From positions 975,911 to 1,039,910 of the forward strand of contig VXMB01000009.1 in assembly GCA_009841265.1 (NCBI GenBank): a stretch of 64,000 nucleotides of DNA, in the 5' to 3' direction. Positions 16,646 through 25,383 of the stretch are shown in pieces. The notes beneath the pieces were generated by a model. The model was not told the origin of the DNA, did not search any database, and saw only the letters and a list, made by a program, of their open reading frames with translations. The translations under genes were made by a program, and so were the position numbers. This stretch comes from Gemmatimonadota bacterium (GTDB taxonomy: Bacteria; JAAXHH01). Positions within the stretch are counted from its first letter, which is position 1. Each line of letters starts with the position of its first letter.

Positions 16646-17098
16646 TTATCTTCCCGTGTGGCCGTATCCACCGGCGCCGCGACCGGTTTCATCGAGGCGG
16701 TCGACCTCTTCGAAGACGACGAATGGTACGGTGGCGATGACGAGCTGGGCGATTCTTTCCCGGTCGCTTACGCTGTAGGGCTGATCACCGAAATTGAAGA
16801 GAATTACCTTGATCTCTCCGCGGTAGTCCGAGTCGATCGTGCCGGGGCTGTTCAGCACCCCGATCTTGTGATTGAGCGCCAGGCCGCTCCGGGGGCGTAC
16901 CTGCCCTTCGTATCCCGGGGGCAGTGCGATGGCATATCCCGTCCCGATCAGTTCGAGCTGTTTCGGCGCGATTTCCACCGGCTCGTCGACACAGGCGTAC
17001 AGGTCGAGCCCCGCGGATCCGGGCGTCATCCTTCGCGGCGCCGGATGCACTCTTTCGGGCCGGGTCGAGGCGATGGGTATGACGACGGGCGTGCTCAT
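16646..17098 (-). CDS. dut: dUTP diphosphatase
   Basis: This 150-residue trimeric dUTPase hydrolyses dUTP to dUMP, keeping uracil out of DNA and feeding thymidylate synthesis. All five family motifs are visible in order: SAGLDLYA, RPRSGLAL, GTIDSDYRGEI, RERIAQLVI and the flexible C-terminal arm RGAGGYGHTGR. Length is typical. It starts 7 bp after the M16 peptidase gene at the end of the long nusA-pnp gene group; this pnp-peptidase-dut order is common in bacteria. Confidence 0.95.
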   Translation of the reverse strand: MSTPVVIPIASTRPERVHPAPRRMTPGSAGLDLYACVDEPVEIAPKQLELIGTGYAIALPPGYEGQVRPRSGLALNHKIGVLNSPGTIDSDYRGEIKVILFNFGDQPYSVSDRERIAQLVIATVPFVVFEEVDRLDETGRGAGGYGHTGR

Positions 17099-17105
17099 GG
17101 ACCGC

Positions 17106-18440
17106 TCACAGGTCGATATCGCTTTCCGACAGGGGGCCGACGGCCGTCAGGTACGTGTTCTCTGGCGAGAAAATGGACTCGGCCAGTTCGGCGATATCGG
17201 ACGTGGTCACTTCATCCAGCTTCCGGACGGTCTCGTCCACGCTGGTGTGGGTATTTTCGTAGATCTCCGCCCTCGCAAGCCGGTTCATCACGCTGCCGGA
17301 CTCCTCCAGCGACAGGTACAGGCTTCCAGTCAGCTGGGACCGCGTATCCCGGAGCTCTTCCTCCGGCACGGATTGCTCGCACAACACCCGGCATTCCTGA
17401 CGGATCAGGTCGATCGCACGCTGCGCGTCCTTCGGGTCCACACCGGCGCTGATGCAGATCTGGCCCGTATCCTGGTAGAAATCCAGGTCCGAATAGATCG
17501 AGTAGGCCAGCCCGGCCTCTTCGCGGATCTTCTGAAACAGCCGCGAGGTCATCCCGCCGCCCAATATAGCGTTCAGCAGGAACAGGGCGTATTTCGACGG
17601 GTGGCCGTACGGCAGGGCGACGCCCCCCAGGCAGAGGTGTAACTGGGCGATGTCCTTGCTCAGCACACGCTTCCTGTGCCGCTTCCCTCGCTGCGTCGAA
17701 CCGAGCCGTACGTCCGCGTCGACATGCGTGTCGACATCCGCGTCAGAATCCCCGGCGACATCCGCGTCGACATCCGTATCCGCTGGCTGACTTTCTCCAG
17801 CGAAATCGTACTGTTCTCGCACCAGATCGACCAGGGCCTCGTGGTCCACGCTCCCCGCCGCGATGACGTATATACAGTCGTTCCGATAACGTGCCGCAAG
17901 GTACGCGACGAGGTGGTTCCGCGTGAAGGACGATACGGAAGGCACATTACCCAGGATCGGCCGGCTCAGAGGATGGGGCTGCCAGATCAGGTTGGCGTAA
18001 AGCTCGCTGACCAGGTCTTCCGGGTTGTCTTCGAGGCCGTGTATCTCCTCGATGACCACCATCTTTTCCTTCTCGATCTCATGGGGGTCGAACTTCGAGG
18101 ACTGCAGCAGGTCGCCGATCACGTCCACGGCGACGGGCAGGTGGCTGTCCATCACCCGGGCGAAGTAGCAGTTGAGTTCCCGGCCGGTAAAGGCGTTGAG
18201 GTACCCGCCGAGGCTCTCGATGCTCTGGGCGATCTGGAACGCGTTGCGCTTCTCGGTGCCCTTGAACACGGCGTGTTCTAGAAAGTGGGCGATTCCGGGC
18301 TTCTCGGCGGGTTCGAACCGCGTGCCGGACCACACCCAGACGCCCATCGTCACGGATCGGACGTGCGGCATGTGCTCCGTAACCACCCGGATGCCGTTGG
18401 GAAGCACGGTTTTTCTGGTACGGTCGGTGGATTCTGGCAA
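17106..18440 (-). CDS. M16-family zinc peptidase (mitochondrial-processing-peptidase-like)
   Basis: This 444-residue protein has the inverted zinc motif HFLEH (residues 52-56) with the third ligand near E131-E132 in VVIEEIHG, followed by the second, inactive M16 domain with the R/Y-containing region GGGMTSRLFQKIREE. Members cleave peptides in the cytoplasm or periplasm; no signal peptide is seen. Residues 216-250 form an inserted aspartate- and valine-rich repeat (DTDVDADV-type) between the two domains, which other members lack. The start used is a TTG with no good ribosome-binding site; a GTG 11 codons later is possible. It follows pnp, as in many genomes. Confidence 0.88.
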   Translation of the reverse strand: MPESTDRTRKTVLPNGIRVVTEHMPHVRSVTMGVWVWSGTRFEPAEKPGIAHFLEHAVFKGTEKRNAFQIAQSIESLGGYLNAFTGRELNCYFARVMDSHLPVAVDVIGDLLQSSKFDPHEIEKEKMVVIEEIHGLEDNPEDLVSELYANLIWQPHPLSRPILGNVPSVSSFTRNHLVAYLAARYRNDCIYVIAAGSVDHEALVDLVREQYDFAGESQPADTDVDADVAGDSDADVDTHVDADVRLGSTQRGKRHRKRVLSKDIAQLHLCLGGVALPYGHPSKYALFLLNAILGGGMTSRLFQKIREEAGLAYSIYSDLDFYQDTGQICISAGVDPKDAQRAIDLIRQECRVLCEQSVPEEELRDTRSQLTGSLYLSLEESGSVMNRLARAEIYENTHTSVDETVRKLDEVTTSDIAELAESIFSPENTYLTAVGPLSESDIDL

Positions 18441-18463
18441 GGGAGGATCGTACAGGTAAGACC

Positions 18464-18502
18464 GCCGCCATGGCGTCCCGATCGGACGTCTGCCATGGCG
18501 GC
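18464..18502 (-). other. Perfect 11-bp hairpin between pnp and the M16 peptidase gene
   Basis: GCCGCCATGGC (18464-18474) pairs without mismatch with GCCATGGCGGC (18492-18502) around a 17-base loop. No T tract follows on the minus strand. It may be an RNA processing or stabilising element between pnp and the downstream gene; termination with read-through is less likely. Confidence 0.5.
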
Positions 18503-18534
18503 GATGTTCGGATCATACTGGCCGTTCGCTACGG

Positions 18535-20619
18535 TCAGTTCGCGGCGAGCACCTGCTTCCGGCTCAGCTTGACTTTGCCCTGATTGTCGATATTGATGAT
18601 CTTCACGGTCACCTCGTCGCCTTCGTTGGTCACATCCTGCATGGAGTTCGTCCGGTGGTTTTCCCATTCGGAAATGTGCACCAGGCCGTCCTTGCCCGGA
18701 AGGATTTCGACAAAGGCGCCGAAATCGACGATCCGCTTCACGGTGCCCTGGTAGACCTTGCCGATCTCGGGCTCCTCCGTCATGCTTTCGATGATCTGCT
18801 TGGCCTTCTCTCCGGCGGCCGCGTCGACGGCGGCGATCGTGATCGTCCCGTCGTTCTCGATATTGATCTGGGCGCCCGTCTCCTCCTGGATGCCGCGCAC
18901 CACCTTGCCGCCCGGACCGATCACGGAACCGATCTGGTCCTGCTTGACCTGGACGGTCAGGATGCGGGGAGCGTGCTCGGAAAGCTGCGGCCGCGTCTCG
19001 GCGATGGTCTCGGCCATCTTGTCCAGGATGAACAGCCGTGCCTTCTTCGCCCTGGCGAAGGACTCGCGGAGAATCTCCTCGTTCACTTCCATGACTTTGA
19101 CGTCGAGTTGCACAGAAGTGATGCCCTCGCGCGTGCCGGCCACCTTGAAATCCATGCCGCCCAGGTGATCCTCCACGCCCTGGATGTCGACCAGGTACTG
19201 GGGCTTGGGATCGTCCGGTATCAGACCGATGTTCACGCCGGCGACGGGGCTCTTGATGGGCACGCCCGCGTCCATTAGGGAAAGGGTCGCACCGCAGACG
19301 GTGGCCATGGACGACGAACTGTTGGACTCCAGGATTTCGGAGACGATACGGATGGTATAGGGGAACACGTCCTCCGACGGGATCACGGGCGCGATGGCGT
19401 GTTCCGCCAGCGAGCCGTGGCCGATATCGCGCGGCCTGGGTCCCCGGGCCATGCGCACTTCTCCTACGCTGTACGGCGGGAAATTGTAGTGCAGCATGAA
19501 GGACTTCAGCGAATCGCCTTCGAGATCGTCCTGCTTCATCTCGTCCTGCTTGGAACCCAGGGTCGTCACGGTCAGGCTCTGCGTTTCGCCCCGCGTGAAG
19601 AGCGCCGATCCGTGGGTCCTCGGCAGCACCCCGACTTCCGACCAGATGGGGCGGATATCGTCCATGCCCCGTCCGTCGACGCGCACGCCTTCGTTCTTGA
19701 TCATGTCATGCATATCGGCGCTCTGCACGTCCCGCACCAGGTCGCGAATGATGTTCTCGCTGTCCGGGTACGCTTCCGCCAATTGCTCGACGGCCAGGTC
19801 GGCCGCGCGGCTGAAACAGTCTCCACGCGCCTGCTTCTCCCGGGTCCGGTTGCCTTCCTGGACGAGGGGAAGGGCGACCTCGCGCACCTTGTCGGCGAGT
19901 TCGGCATCCGTCTTGGGCGAATCGTATGCACGCCGCTCCGGCGCGCCGACCATCTGGCGAAGCTCCTCGATCTTCTCGATGACGGCCTTGATGTTCTCAT
20001 GACAGAGCAGGATCGCGTCGGTCAGGTCTTCTTCCGAGATCTCGTGGGCGCTGCCTTCCAGCGACATGATGTGATCCGGCGTGCCGGTCACCACGAAATC
20101 CAGGTCGCTGTCCTCCAGGTCGCTGTACGTCGGATTGACGACGAATTCGCCGTCCACCCGACCCATTCGGATCGCGGCCAGGGGGGCCTTGAATGGAATA
20201 TCCGAGATCTGCAGGGCCGCGGCGGCGCCGATAACGCCCAGGATGTCGTGGTCGTTTTCCATGTCCGTCGACAGCACGACGATGGAAACCTGCGTCTCGT
20301 AGAAATAGTCCTTGGGGAAAAGGGGACGGATGGCGTGATCGACTTGCCGACCGCTCAGGATCTCTTTCTCTGAAGGAGGTCCTTCTCTGCGAAGCCTGGC
20401 GCCGGGAATACGTCCCGCCGCGTACATCCGCTCGCGGTAATCCACCATCAACGGAAGGTAATCGCGGCCTTCCACGTACTTGTTTTCTGAAACGACGTTG
20501 GCCAGAATCACACTCTCGCCATACTGCACCCATACGGATGAATCCGCCTGCTTGGCGACCTTACCGGTTTCGAGGGACAGCGTCCTGCCAGCCAGTTCAA
20601 GTTCTACACGATGAGCCAT
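18535..20619 (-). CDS. pnp: Polyribonucleotide nucleotidyltransferase (PNPase)
   Basis: This 694-residue exoribonuclease degrades RNA 3' to 5' by phosphorolysis. It has two RNase PH domains (about 1-210 and 310-540) with the segments AGRIPGARLRREGPPSEKEIL (cut here to AGRIPGARLRREG) and FTRGETQSLTVTTLG, a KH domain (IGSVIGPGGKVVRGIQEETG region, near 555) and an S1 domain (residues 620-690, GAFVEILPGKDGLVH). All catalytic-core regions look intact and the length is normal. It lies 120 bp downstream of rpsO, the usual bacterial order. The rpsO-pnp gap contains a small TGGTGG/CCACCA hairpin (20653-20673), which may take part in control of pnp mRNA. Confidence 0.97.
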   Translation of the reverse strand: MAHRVELELAGRTLSLETGKVAKQADSSVWVQYGESVILANVVSENKYVEGRDYLPLMVDYRERMYAAGRIPGARLRREGPPSEKEILSGRQVDHAIRPLFPKDYFYETQVSIVVLSTDMENDHDILGVIGAAAALQISDIPFKAPLAAIRMGRVDGEFVVNPTYSDLEDSDLDFVVTGTPDHIMSLEGSAHEISEEDLTDAILLCHENIKAVIEKIEELRQMVGAPERRAYDSPKTDAELADKVREVALPLVQEGNRTREKQARGDCFSRAADLAVEQLAEAYPDSENIIRDLVRDVQSADMHDMIKNEGVRVDGRGMDDIRPIWSEVGVLPRTHGSALFTRGETQSLTVTTLGSKQDEMKQDDLEGDSLKSFMLHYNFPPYSVGEVRMARGPRPRDIGHGSLAEHAIAPVIPSEDVFPYTIRIVSEILESNSSSSMATVCGATLSLMDAGVPIKSPVAGVNIGLIPDDPKPQYLVDIQGVEDHLGGMDFKVAGTREGITSVQLDVKVMEVNEEILRESFARAKKARLFILDKMAETIAETRPQLSEHAPRILTVQVKQDQIGSVIGPGGKVVRGIQEETGAQINIENDGTITIAAVDAAAGEKAKQIIESMTEEPEIGKVYQGTVKRIVDFGAFVEILPGKDGLVHISEWENHRTNSMQDVTNEGDEVTVKIINIDNQGKVKLSRKQVLAAN

Positions 20620-20739
20620 AATACTTGGTCTTCTCCTTAAATCGTCGACAGATGGTGGTCTTTGCCGCCACCAGTGGGTCGTACATCATCAATGGATCAT
20701 TCTTCATCTGTGAATCTTACTTCAATGGATCCTGTCCTT

Positions 20740-21009
20740 CTATCCGCGGATACCCAGATCCTTGATCAGTTTCCGATACCGTTCCAGGTCATTCTTGCGC
20801 AGGTAGGAAAGCAACCGGCGCCGGCGGCCAACGATCTTGAGCAGGCCACGCAGCGAATGGTGGTCTTTCTTGTGGACTTTGAAATGCTCCGTCAGCTCGG
20901 TGATCCGGGCGGTCATGAGGGCGATCTGCGCCTCGGGCGATCCCGTATCCTTCTCGTGACGTCCGTGATCGGTAAGGATCTGCTCTTTCTGTTCTTTCTC
21001 AATGCTCAC
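20740..21009 (-). CDS. rpsO: 30S ribosomal protein S15
   Basis: The 89-residue S15 binds 16S rRNA early in small-subunit assembly. The sequence has the S15 hallmarks [24 protein letters not shown] and [15 protein letters not shown] choose the GTG at 21009 (protein SIEKEQKEQ after the start) because AAGGAG lies 8 bases upstream and the length then equals that of other S15 proteins. The frame is open further upstream but that extension has no S15 similarity. Confidence 0.96.
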   Translation of the reverse strand: MSIEKEQKEQILTDHGRHEKDTGSPEAQIALMTARITELTEHFKVHKKDHHSLRGLLKIVGRRRRLLSYLRKNDLERYRKLIKDLGIRG

Positions 21010-21078
21010 TAACGATCTCCTTGAATGGATTGACTGTGACCGGTTCCCCGGGGGCGCCACGGGCGCCGCCCGTTTCGA

Positions 21079-22008
21079 TCACGCTTTCAACATGTTGTAC
21101 GTCGTATATACGTCCTTTGAAATCTGGTCTTTGAGCGCTTCGACGGTCTCGAACCTCTTCTCGTCCCGGATACGCTCGACGAATTCCACCCGGATGGACT
21201 GGTTGTAAAGGTCCCCTTCGAAATCCAGGATGTGCACCTCGCAGTGTTCGACCTCCTGGCCGAACGTGGGCCGGACGCCGATGTTCATCACGCCGTTGAG
21301 CACCCTCTCGCCCAGGCCGACGCGAACCGCGTATACCCCCCGCCTGGGGATCAGGGCGTCGGGATCGTGCGGTTCCAGGTTTGCAGTGGGAAACCGCAAC
21401 GCGCTCCCTCTTCCGTCCCCGCGGACCACCGTGCCGGTGATCGCGTAGGGATGGCCGAGCAGACGCTCGGCTTCGTGGATTTCTCCTTCTGACAGGACAG
21501 CTCGGATCTGGCTGCTGTTTACCGGGCTCCCCTCCACCTGAATCGGTTGCACCACGTGGACCGCAAAATCGTATCGCGCACTCAGCCGGTCCAGCAGCAA
21601 CCGGTCTCCCCGTCCGTGTCTTCCGAAATTGTGGCTGTAGCCTACGACAATCTCCTGTATATCCAGTGTGTCTACATACGTCGCTTTAACGAAGGATTCC
21701 GCCTCGATCCGGGCAAACGCGTCCGTGAAGGGGATGACGAGCACGGCATCGATTTCGAATGGCGACAGCAGCTCCAGTTTCCGGTCCGTCGGCGTCAGGA
21801 TCGGCAAGGACGGTTTTCTGCCGACGACCAGTTGCGGATGCGGATCGAAGGTCACGACCACGCAGGGGGCGCCCAGGGCTTTCGACCGGTCGATCGCCTG
21901 CTCGATGATCGCGCCGTGCCCCAGGTGGACCCCGTCGAAGTTGCCAACGGCGATCACGGCCCGGGGATAACGGGTTGCGGCTTCCTCAACGGAGCGAAGG
22001 ACCTTCAT
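21079..22008 (-). CDS. ribF: Bifunctional riboflavin kinase / FMN adenylyltransferase
   Basis: This 309-residue enzyme makes FMN and then FAD from riboflavin. The N-terminal nucleotidyltransferase domain has AVGNFDGVHLGH (HxGH-type motif) and VVVTFDPHP. The C-terminal kinase domain has GTVVRGDGRGSALRFPTANL (shown in part as GRGSALRFPTANL) with the PTAN motif, and MNIGVRPTF. Length is normal. The ATG overlaps the rbfA stop (ATGA). In most genomes truB sits between rbfA and ribF; it is absent here. Confidence 0.95.
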   Translation of the reverse strand: MKVLRSVEEAATRYPRAVIAVGNFDGVHLGHGAIIEQAIDRSKALGAPCVVVTFDPHPQLVVGRKPSLPILTPTDRKLELLSPFEIDAVLVIPFTDAFARIEAESFVKATYVDTLDIQEIVVGYSHNFGRHGRGDRLLLDRLSARYDFAVHVVQPIQVEGSPVNSSQIRAVLSEGEIHEAERLLGHPYAITGTVVRGDGRGSALRFPTANLEPHDPDALIPRRGVYAVRVGLGERVLNGVMNIGVRPTFGQEVEHCEVHILDFEGDLYNQSIRVEFVERIRDEKRFETVEALKDQISKDVYTTYNMLKA

Positions 22009-22457
22009 CGGCCTTCGTCGTCTCCCTGGTCCGCCTGTACCTGGTCCGCCGGCACCTGGTCCGCCGGCACCTGGTCCGCCTTTACTTGGTCCGTCTGACT
22101 ACCGGATTCGTTGTCCGTGGTTTCTATGCTCCTCATGACATTCGAAATACGCTGTGCGTAGTCGAACGACTCATCGTACCGAAAGAGCAGTTCCGGAATG
22201 TGCCTCAGCTTGATTCTCCGCCCGAGCTGCGTCCGGATATATCCCTTCGCCCGTTCGAGTCCCTCCAGACTCGCTTTCTGATCCTCCTGCGTACCGAGCA
22301 CGCTGAAATAGACCCGCGCGTGCCTCAGGTCGACCGATACGTCCACGGAAGTCACCGTCACGAATCCGATACGGGGGTCCTTCATCTCGTGCTGAATGAT
22401 CTGGCTGACTTCCTGTTTGACCAGGTCAGCCACCCGTGCCGTTCGACGGTGTGCCAT
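22005..22457 (-). CDS. rbfA: Ribosome-binding factor A with a repeated C-terminal tail
   Basis: RbfA helps mature the 5' end of 16S rRNA and cold adaptation of the 30S subunit. Residues 1-115 match the KH-like RbfA fold: RVADLVKQEVSQIIQ, DPRIGFVTVTSV and the late IPELLFRYDES. After that the protein carries a tail of about 33 residues built from a repeated ADQVP/ADQVQ unit (15-base repeat in the DNA, 22010-22090), which ordinary RbfA lacks. The tail is in frame and ends at the overlap with ribF. Its function is unknown. Confidence 0.92.
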   Translation of the reverse strand: MAHRRTARVADLVKQEVSQIIQHEMKDPRIGFVTVTSVDVSVDLRHARVYFSVLGTQEDQKASLEGLERAKGYIRTQLGRRIKLRHIPELLFRYDESFDYAQRISNVMRSIETTDNESGSQTDQVKADQVPADQVPADQVQADQGDDEGR

Positions 22458-22474
22458 TTACCGCTCCTGGGCCG

Positions 22475-22756
22475 CTAGTACCACTCGAACGCGTGATCCA
22501 GTACCAGCAGCCTGGGTTCCGCCTGAACCAGATTCAGCACCTGCCGCAGCGTCCGGTCGACGTAACCTTTCTCTTCGGAAACCATCGCGAGTCCGAGGGT
22601 GGCCCGCTGCCAGAGCGACTGGTGCTCCACCTCCGCGACCGACACGTTGAATCGATTTCGGATCCGGTCCTTCAGCCCCTTGATCACCTGCCTCTTGGCC
22701 TTCAGCGAGCGGCTTTCGGGCAGAAACAGGTCGATTCGGCACAGCCCTACGATCAT
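22475..22756 (-). CDS. DUF503 family protein (YlxP-like)
   Basis: This 93-residue protein matches the YlxP/DUF503 family: IDLFLPESRSLKAKRQVIKGLKDR (core ESRSLKAKRQVIKGL), NVSVAEVEHQSLWQRATLG (core VAEVEHQSLWQRA). Members are small and encoded between infB and rbfA in many bacteria; some have been linked to ribosome assembly, with no firm biochemical role. It starts 8 bp after infB and is followed by rbfA after 17 bp. Confidence 0.9.
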   Translation of the reverse strand: MIVGLCRIDLFLPESRSLKAKRQVIKGLKDRIRNRFNVSVAEVEHQSLWQRATLGLAMVSEEKGYVDRTLRQVLNLVQAEPRLLVLDHAFEWY

Positions 22757-22763
22757 GATTCAA

Positions 22764-25028
22764 TCAACGCGTCTGCAGTTGCCGGGCGACTTCCCGGGTC
22801 TCGTAAACCTCGATGGTATCGTCCTGCTTGATGTCCTGGAACCCGTCGACGGTCAGCCCGCATTCGAACCCGGTCTGAACCTCGCGGACGTCCTCCTTGA
22901 ACCGGCGCAGCGATCCGACCGTGCTCTCGTAGACGACGATTCCGTCGCGAATGAGCCGGATGTTGGCGTTACGGGTCACGTTGCCGGACTGGACGTAGCA
23001 GCCCGCGATCGTTCCCACGCGCGGCGCCCTGAAAATCTCTCTTACTTCCACTACGCCCACGACCTGTTCTTCGATATCCGGTTTCAACATGCCTTCCAGG
23101 GCGTCCGTGACGTCCTGGATGACACGATAGATGATGTCGTACAGGCGTATGTCGACTTTCTCCCGCTCGGCCAGCGCCCTCGCCTGGGCGTTGGGCCGTA
23201 CGTGAAATCCGATGATGATGGCGTTGGACGCCGTGGCGAGCAGGACGTCGGATTCGTTGATGGCCCCGATGCCCGTGTGGATGATCCGTATCTTGACCTC
23301 GTCGTTCTCGAGGCGCAGCAGCGAATCGCTCAACGCTTCCACGGAACCGCCCACGTCGCCCTTGACGATGACGGGCAGTTCCTGGATCTCGCCTTCCTTG
23401 ATCTGGTCGTATATGTCTTCCAGGGTGATCGGCCTGGCCTGGCGGAACTCGTGCTCCCTGCGCATTTGCCGGCGCCGGTTGCCGATCTCCCTCGCCAGCG
23501 ATTCCGATTCCACGACGGCGAAGGAGTCGCCGACCTGGGGCATGCCCGAGAATCCCATGATCTGAACGGGTACCGACGGTCCCGCGTCCCCGATCCGCGC
23601 GCCTCTTTCGTTGAGCAGCGCCCTGACCCGGCCGCTGAACTGGCCCGCCACGAAAGCGTCGCCGACGCGCAGCGTGCCCTGCTGGATGAGGACGGTGGCG
23701 AGCGTTCCGCGGCCGCGGTCCAGTTCCGCTTCCACGACCACGCCCTGCGCCCGCCTGGCGGGGTTCGCTTTCAAGTCCAGCATCTCCGATTGCAGCAGCA
23801 CCATTTCCAGGATGTGGTCCACGCCCGCTCCGGTCAGGGCCGACACTTCGCAGGCGATGACGTCGCCGCCCCAGTCTTCTACGAGAAGACCGCGCTGGCT
23901 CAGTTGTTCCTTGATGCGGTCGGGACGGGCCGTTTCGAGATCCATCTTGTTCAGCGCGATGATGATAGGGACTTCGGCGGCCTTGGCGTGGTCGATAGCC
24001 TCGATAGTCTGCGGCATGACTTCCTCGTCCGCCGCCACCACGAGGATGACGATGTCGGTCACCTGCGTGCCCCGGGCGCGCATGGCGGAAAAGGCCTCGT
24101 GACCCGGTGTATCCAGGAATGTGATCTGTCCGCTTTCCAGGTCGACTTCGTAAGCGCCGATATGCTGCGTGATGCCCCCGGCCTCGCCGGCGATCACGTT
24201 GCTCTTGCGGATGTAGTCGAGGAGGGAGGTCTTTCCGTGGTCTACGTGTCCCATGATGGTGACCACCGGGGGACGGGACACGAGGACGCCCTCGTCCTCT
24301 TCTTCTTCGTCTTCTTCGATATACTCGAGGCCGTACTCGGACTGCTCCTCGATTTCGAAACCGAACTCGGACGCGACGGTCATCAGGGTGTCCATGTCCA
24401 GCCGCTGGTTGATCGTGATCATGAGTCCGAGCTGCAGGCATTTCGAGACGATTTCCGTCGGGGAGACGGAAAGGTGCTCGGCCAGCTCACCGGCCGAAAT
24501 GAACTCGGGTACCCGAATGACGCTCAAAGCCTCGTCGTCGGCTTCCCCTTCTTCCCGGTCGCCCCGGCGCCGGCGTCGTCGTGTGCGGGTGCTGTCCATC
24601 TGGGCGATAGTCCGGCGCACGCTGGCTTCCACTTCCTTCTGGTCGACCTTCGCCTTCTTTTTCTTCTTGGATCGACGGCGGCGCCCGCGTACGTCCCCAT
24701 CACCCTTTACCGCCTGGGTGGCGGGGGCTCCGTCCTTCCTGGCCGGCTTTCCCGCTTCCGCCTTCGGCCGGGCCCGGCCCGGGCCCTCCTTCACGGTCTT
24801 CGGCTTGGGTTTAGTCTCCGACGCGGCCATCTTCCTCTTGCGGTCCTGTTCCTCACGGGCCGCTAGTTTCTCCTGCTCGAACCGCATGTTGACGTCGAGG
24901 ACCATCTTTTCGTCCATGATGCTCATATGACTCTTGACCGTGTGGTCCAGGTCCCGAAGCATCTGGACGAGCGCGTTGCTCGATATGTTGTACTGCTTGG
25001 CTACTTCGTAGATTCTCTTTGACGCCAT
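22764..25028 (-). CDS. infB: Translation initiation factor IF-2
   Basis: This 754-residue GTPase brings initiator tRNA to the 30S subunit and promotes subunit joining. It has the IF2N domain at the start (RIYEVAKQYNISS), a basic, low-complexity linker, then the G domain with GHVDHGKTSL (about residue 258), DTPGHEAF and NKMD. The C-terminal domains II-IV follow, with VKGDVGGSVEAL and HTGIGAINESDV. Length is on the short side of normal because the linker is short. It lies between the ylxQ-like gene and DUF503 in the standard nusA operon. Confidence 0.97.
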   Translation of the reverse strand: MASKRIYEVAKQYNISSNALVQMLRDLDHTVKSHMSIMDEKMVLDVNMRFEQEKLAAREEQDRKRKMAASETKPKPKTVKEGPGRARPKAEAGKPARKDGAPATQAVKGDGDVRGRRRRSKKKKKAKVDQKEVEASVRRTIAQMDSTRTRRRRRRGDREEGEADDEALSVIRVPEFISAGELAEHLSVSPTEIVSKCLQLGLMITINQRLDMDTLMTVASEFGFEIEEQSEYGLEYIEEDEEEEDEGVLVSRPPVVTIMGHVDHGKTSLLDYIRKSNVIAGEAGGITQHIGAYEVDLESGQITFLDTPGHEAFSAMRARGTQVTDIVILVVAADEEVMPQTIEAIDHAKAAEVPIIIALNKMDLETARPDRIKEQLSQRGLLVEDWGGDVIACEVSALTGAGVDHILEMVLLQSEMLDLKANPARRAQGVVVEAELDRGRGTLATVLIQQGTLRVGDAFVAGQFSGRVRALLNERGARIGDAGPSVPVQIMGFSGMPQVGDSFAVVESESLAREIGNRRRQMRREHEFRQARPITLEDIYDQIKEGEIQELPVIVKGDVGGSVEALSDSLLRLENDEVKIRIIHTGIGAINESDVLLATASNAIIIGFHVRPNAQARALAEREKVDIRLYDIIYRVIQDVTDALEGMLKPDIEEQVVGVVEVREIFRAPRVGTIAGCYVQSGNVTRNANIRLIRDGIVVYESTVGSLRRFKEDVREVQTGFECGLTVDGFQDIKQDDTIEVYETREVARQLQTR

Positions 25029-25032
25029 AGGT

Positions 25033-25383
25033 CTAATCGTTTCCTTCCGGAGACGCTTTCTTCAGCATTCCGCTCGCCAGGTGCCGGTCCGAAATGGACA
25101 GCACCGCCATGGGCGCCCGGTCCAGGCACGCGCCCAGTTCCAAACGGGTATGACATTCGAGTACGGGTACGCCCCGGGAACCGGCCAGTCTTCTGAAAGA
25201 ACGCTTCGTCCCCTCGGAGGCATCCCCGGCCAGGATGACGAGCCGGGACTTCCCGCCGTGAATGGACTTCTTGACGGCTTCCGCGCCGCCCCTTACCTGG
25301 CCGGCGCGCACGCCGAGGCCCAGGAGTCCGGTCACGGATGGTTGATCGTTACGCTGATTCACTGGAGTTCCTCTACTCTTCAC
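25033..25383 (-). CDS. L7Ae/L30e-family RNA-binding protein (YlxQ-like)
   Basis: This 116-residue protein has the L7Ae fold pattern: LLGLGVRAGQVRGGAEAV, KSRLVILAGDASEGTKRSF and GVPVLECHTRLELG. In the nusA-infB operon such proteins (YlxQ) are thought to bind structured RNA such as kink-turns. It overlaps the end of nusA by a few bases. The companion gene ylxR, normally between nusA and ylxQ, is missing here. Confidence 0.85.
   Translation of the reverse strand: MKSRGTPVNQRNDQPSVTGLLGLGVRAGQVRGGAEAVKKSIHGGKSRLVILAGDASEGTKRSFRRLAGSRGVPVLECHTRLELGACLDRAPMAVLSISDRHLASGMLKKASPEGND

Noticed and set aside
22599..24866. Long + strand reading frame opposite infB
   Set aside because: It mirrors the codon pattern of infB, lacks a ribosome-binding site and a recognisable domain; it is a GC-rich shadow.
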